A stretch of 64,000 bases of DNA, taken from contig NZ_QPJM01000003.1 in NCBI RefSeq assembly GCF_003337575.1, positions 1 to 64,000 on the forward strand. Reading direction: 5' to 3'. The DNA comes from Phyllobacterium bourgognense (GTDB lineage: Bacteria > Pseudomonadota > Alphaproteobacteria > Rhizobiales > Rhizobiaceae). This document shows, piece after piece, positions 61,702-64,000 of the stretch. Position 1 is the first letter of the stretch. Each line of letters opens with the position of its first letter. The position numbers and the translations under genes were made by a program. Below the pieces are notes generated by a model, which was given only the letters and a program-made list of their open reading frames with translations, was not told the DNA's origin and did no database searches.

Positions 61702-62949
61702 ATGTTCGAGAATAAATTTGCGCTTTTGGGATTTGGTACTGTCGTTGCTGCCGGTCTTGTTGCGGCCTATGTGGGCCTGATGCCGGGTAAGCCCGTTGTG
61801 GAGCAACCAGCCCCTGTGATGAATGGAGTGGTGCAGACGCAGCCTGCAGCGCCTGCGGCAAATTCCGAACCCCAAATTGAAACCCTGACAACCGTACCGG
61901 ATACAAATGCTGCTTCCGGACAGGTGCCGGCTTCGCCGCCAGCTAAGGCAAATAATGGCGCGCCTACTTTCGATGTTCTGCGCGTCGATCCCTCAGGCAC
62001 CATTGTCATCGCCGGCAATGCGGCAAAAAATGCGACGGTTGATCTTCTGTCGCGGTCAAACGTCATCGGCACGACCAAATCGACTGAAAATGGTGATTTT
62101 GTTATCGCGCTCGACAATCCGCTGAAGCCAGGCGACTACCAGCTTGTCTTGCGCTCGACAACACAGGACGGCAGCGCCATGACTTCGCTTGAGACGGCGA
62201 TAGTTTCCATTCCGGAGTCAAAGACGGGTCAGGTATTGGCTCTTGTCGAACAATCCGGCCAGCCAAGCCGCATGATTACAAAGCCCGAGCCCGTGGAACC
62301 CGCACCTTCATCCACCCAGCCAACAACTGTTGCTGCACCCAAGGGTGACAAGCCGGGCATCGCTCCTGCAGAGAAAGCGTTGATCACGGTCGAGGCAGTC
62401 GAACTTGAAGGCAGCAAGATTTTCGTCGCTGGTAATGCCCAAGCGGGCTCCGCGGTAAAGGTCTACGCAAATTCCACTCTGCTTGGAACGACAAAGACAG
62501 CACCTAATGGCCGGTTTTTGGTACAGACTGTTCAGCAGCTGGCTGTCGGAGACTATATCATCCGTGCTGATATGCTGGGCAAGGATGGCGTGACGGTGAT
62601 GGCCAGAGCCGCGGTTCCGTTCAAGCGCGAGGCCGGCGAGCGTGTCTCGGCTGTCGCACCGGCGACTCCGGGTGCCGATACGCAGACCGAGACCGGTGCC
62701 ATCGCAGCACAGACTGACGGACAGGCGCCGCAAGTCGCCGATGCGGGCACGCCCCTGCAGAATGTCGATGGATCGGTAATTATCCGCCGCGGTGACAGTC
62801 TTTGGCAGATTTCACGCCGCACCTATGGTGCTGGCATGCGCTACACGACTATCTATTTGGCTAACAAGGAACAGATCCGTAATCCGGACATGATTTACCC
62901 TGGCCAGATCTTCGCATTGCCAGAAAAAGATAAACCTGTGGTTCAATAG
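61702..62949 (+). CDS. LysM-domain envelope protein
   Basis: 415 residues. One N-terminal membrane helix (FALLGFGTVVAAGLVAAYVGL) leads into a Pro/Ala/Thr-rich linker, two Ig-like repeats (ILDLDS-type FDVLRVDPSGTIVIAGNA and VEAVELEGSKIFVAGNAQ) and a C-terminal LysM domain (VIIRRGDSLWQISRRTYGAG, about 350-405). LysM binds peptidoglycan, so the protein likely tethers the inner membrane to the wall. GGGGAACG precedes ATG. A terminator follows. Confidence 0.88.
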   Translation: MFENKFALLGFGTVVAAGLVAAYVGLMPGKPVVEQPAPVMNGVVQTQPAAPAANSEPQIETLTTVPDTNAASGQVPASPPAKANNGAPTFDVLRVDPSGTIVIAGNAAKNATVDLLSRSNVIGTTKSTENGDFVIALDNPLKPGDYQLVLRSTTQDGSAMTSLETAIVSIPESKTGQVLALVEQSGQPSRMITKPEPVEPAPSSTQPTTVAAPKGDKPGIAPAEKALITVEAVELEGSKIFVAGNAQAGSAVKVYANSTLLGTTKTAPNGRFLVQTVQQLAVGDYIIRADMLGKDGVTVMARAAVPFKREAGERVSAVAPATPGADTQTETGAIAAQTDGQAPQVADAGTPLQNVDGSVIIRRGDSLWQISRRTYGAGMRYTTIYLANKEQIRNPDMIYPGQIFALPEKDKPVVQ

Positions 62950-62977
62950 AAAAGACGGGCTGTAAACGCCCGTTTTC
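62949..62977 (+). terminator. rho-independent terminator after LysM gene
   Basis: GAAAAGACGGGC pairs with GCCCGTTTTC around TGTAAAC: 6-bp GC core plus A/T extension, followed by TTTTC. It begins just after the LysM stop. Confidence 0.75.
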
Positions 62978-63040
62978 GAAAAAAAAGAATCGCAACTTCT
63001 TCTTGCATCAGAAAATTATATCGTTTATCGCCGATGAACG

Positions 63041-63412
63041 ATGAAATGCACGGGCTCGTTCCAACATCATTCTGATGCAAATACAGCGCGCATGCTCGCC
63101 GCGTTGGCACATCCAGCGCGCTTGCGCATTATCCGCCAGCTCGCGTGGCTTGATGCTTCGTGTTGCAAGGATATTGTCGCCGGGCTTGATCTGGCACAGT
63201 CGACCGTATCGCAGCATTTGAAGATTCTCGTCGATGCCGGTCTTGTCCGCTACAAGCGGTCCGGCCAGAGCTCTCATTACAGCATCGATCCGGCAGCGTT
63301 TGCCAGTATAGCCGCACTCGTGAACGACATGGCCAGCCTTTGCTGTTCGCCAGAAACAATCATCGGGGAAACGCAAGCGTTGCCCGAGCTCGAAATTGCC
63401 TTCAAGGATTGA
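63041..63412 (+). CDS. ArsR-family winged-helix regulator
   Basis: 123 residues. ArsR fold with ALAHPARLRIIRQL and the recognition segment LDLAQSTVSQHLKILVDAGLV. Cys pair in DASCCKDIV and Cys-Cys in SLCCSPE could bind a soft metal or sense redox. It is 2 nt upstream of an ATM1-type ABC gene, so may be co-transcribed with it and regulate it. Start not certain; three in-frame or nearby ATG codons occur at 63033-63041. Confidence 0.85.
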   Translation: MKCTGSFQHHSDANTARMLAALAHPARLRIIRQLAWLDASCCKDIVAGLDLAQSTVSQHLKILVDAGLVRYKRSGQSSHYSIDPAAFASIAALVNDMASLCCSPETIIGETQALPELEIAFKD

Positions 63413-63414
63413 CA

Positions 63415-64000
63415 GTGGCCAATAAAACCGTCTCAGACGAGTCTGGAAAAACCCTTCAGACCATTCGTAATCTCTGGCCCTATATGTGGCCGATGGAACG
63501 CCCTGATTTAAGAATGCGGGTCGTCTGGGCTTCTGTGTATCTGATCATCTCCAAGGTGGTTCTGATCCTGGTTCCTTATTTTTTCAAATGGGCGACAAAT
63601 GCCTTGAACGGGAAATTCGAGGCATCTGATCTGGTGCCGGCACTTCTCGTCGGTCCGCTCATGCTCGTGGCAGCCTATAATGCAGCGCGTATCGTGCAGG
63701 CGGGTTTAAACCAGCTGCGCGATGCACTTTTCGCCAGCGTCGGCCAATATGCCGTACGAAAGCTTGCCTATAAGACCTTTGTACATATGCACGAATTGTC
63801 GCTGCGCTTCCACGTGGAGCGCCGAACGGGTGGTCTTTCGCGCATCATCGAACGCGGAACGAAGGGCATCGAGACCATCGTTCGCTTCACCATCCTGAAT
63901 ACGGCGCCGACGATCATCGAGTTTCTGATGACCGCGGTGATTTTCGCCGTGACTTATGGAATGTCCTATTTGGCGGTCGTAGTGGCAACCGTGTGGCTCT
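63415..64000 (+). CDS. ATM1-type ABC exporter, N-terminal part (cut by window end)
   Basis: The frame runs from GTG 63415 to the window end, about 195 residues of a permease domain. YMWPMERPDLRMRVVWA, FVHMHELSLRFHVERRTGG and LSRIIERGTKGIETIVRF are typical of ATM1/MsbA-like half-transporters that export glutathione-linked or metal-bound compounds. Only the membrane part is visible, so the ATPase motifs cannot be checked. AAGGA lies 7 nt upstream. Directly follows the ArsR gene. Confidence 0.82.
   Translation, partial: MANKTVSDESGKTLQTIRNLWPYMWPMERPDLRMRVVWASVYLIISKVVLILVPYFFKWATNALNGKFEASDLVPALLVGPLMLVAAYNAARIVQAGLNQLRDALFASVGQYAVRKLAYKTFVHMHELSLRFHVERRTGGLSRIIERGTKGIETIVRFTILNTAPTIIEFLMTAVIFAVTYGMSYLAVVVATVWL

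Noticed and set aside
1-64000. tRNA, rRNA, tmRNA or RNase P RNA genes
   Set aside because: No cloverleaf with the conserved GTTCGA/T-loop and CCA-end pattern, and no rRNA core sequence was recognised on either strand by eye; a covariance-model scan would be needed to exclude short tRNAs.

Overview
The window is 64 kb of alphaproteobacterial chromosome. The best guess is order Hyphomicrobiales (Rhizobiales), close to Brucella, Ochrobactrum, Phyllobacterium or Mesorhizobium. This rests on three Omp2-type porins, the dapA-smpB-(UDG, NYN)-rpoZ-rsh-pyrE-acpS-lepB-rnc-era-recO gene order, nadABC-panCB, a TIGR02301-type protein and several rhizobial-style intergenic palindromes. No rRNA, tRNA or CRISPR array was recognised. 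Genus placement is inference from protein families only.

Layout. 1-9.9 kb is a loosely organised, partly accessory stretch: DEDDh exonuclease, methyltransferase, a blue-copper (sulfocyanin-like) protein, a dienelactone-hydrolase-like protein, YnfA, a MerR/CDF metal-efflux pair with a textbook 19-bp-spacer promoter, small membrane peptides, a GAF histidine kinase and a lone tyrosine recombinase. 9.9-14.1 kb holds three Omp2-like porins around an SMR efflux gene. 14.2-18.9 kb has a BON-like/28-aa peptide/HhH trio, an alpha/beta hydrolase and a soluble lytic transglycosylase. 18.9-23.6 kb is a low-gene-density island between the transglycosylase and dapA. It contains palindromic MITE-like elements, a 114-bp tandem repeat, a small GIY-YIG nuclease gene and an orphan RTX protein.

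23.6-34.5 kb is conserved housekeeping DNA: lysine biosynthesis, ribosome rescue, uracil repair, RNA polymerase omega, (p)ppGpp, pyrimidine synthesis, CoA transfer to ACP, signal peptidase, RNase III, Era and RecO. 34.7-36.9 kb is a GatC-type PTS cassette without catabolic genes. 36.9-43.97 kb has an MFS transporter, a lipoprotein, then nadABC and panCB. 43.98-47.5 kb is a five-gene leftward operon (ygfZ, HD hydrolase, dual-specificity-type phosphatase, NrtR/NadQ-like regulator, cupin). A palindrome upstream of nadA is a good candidate target of that regulator.

47.6-55 kb carries a dihydroorotase, PhzF, an ECF41-type sigma factor with its carboxymuconolactone decarboxylase partner and a near-consensus ECF41 promoter, then exported hypotheticals, Nudix, SRAP and LysE. 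55.2-58.8 kb is the overlapping cysS-GFA-cimA operon. The right end has RarD, a ZntB-like CorA protein, a LOG protein, a LysM protein and ArsR followed by a truncated ATM1-type ABC exporter.

The most unusual material is the island at 18.9-23.6 kb, where a nuclease gene sits among hairpin elements of one sequence family, and a separate four-copy interspersed repeat whose central stem covaries between copies.
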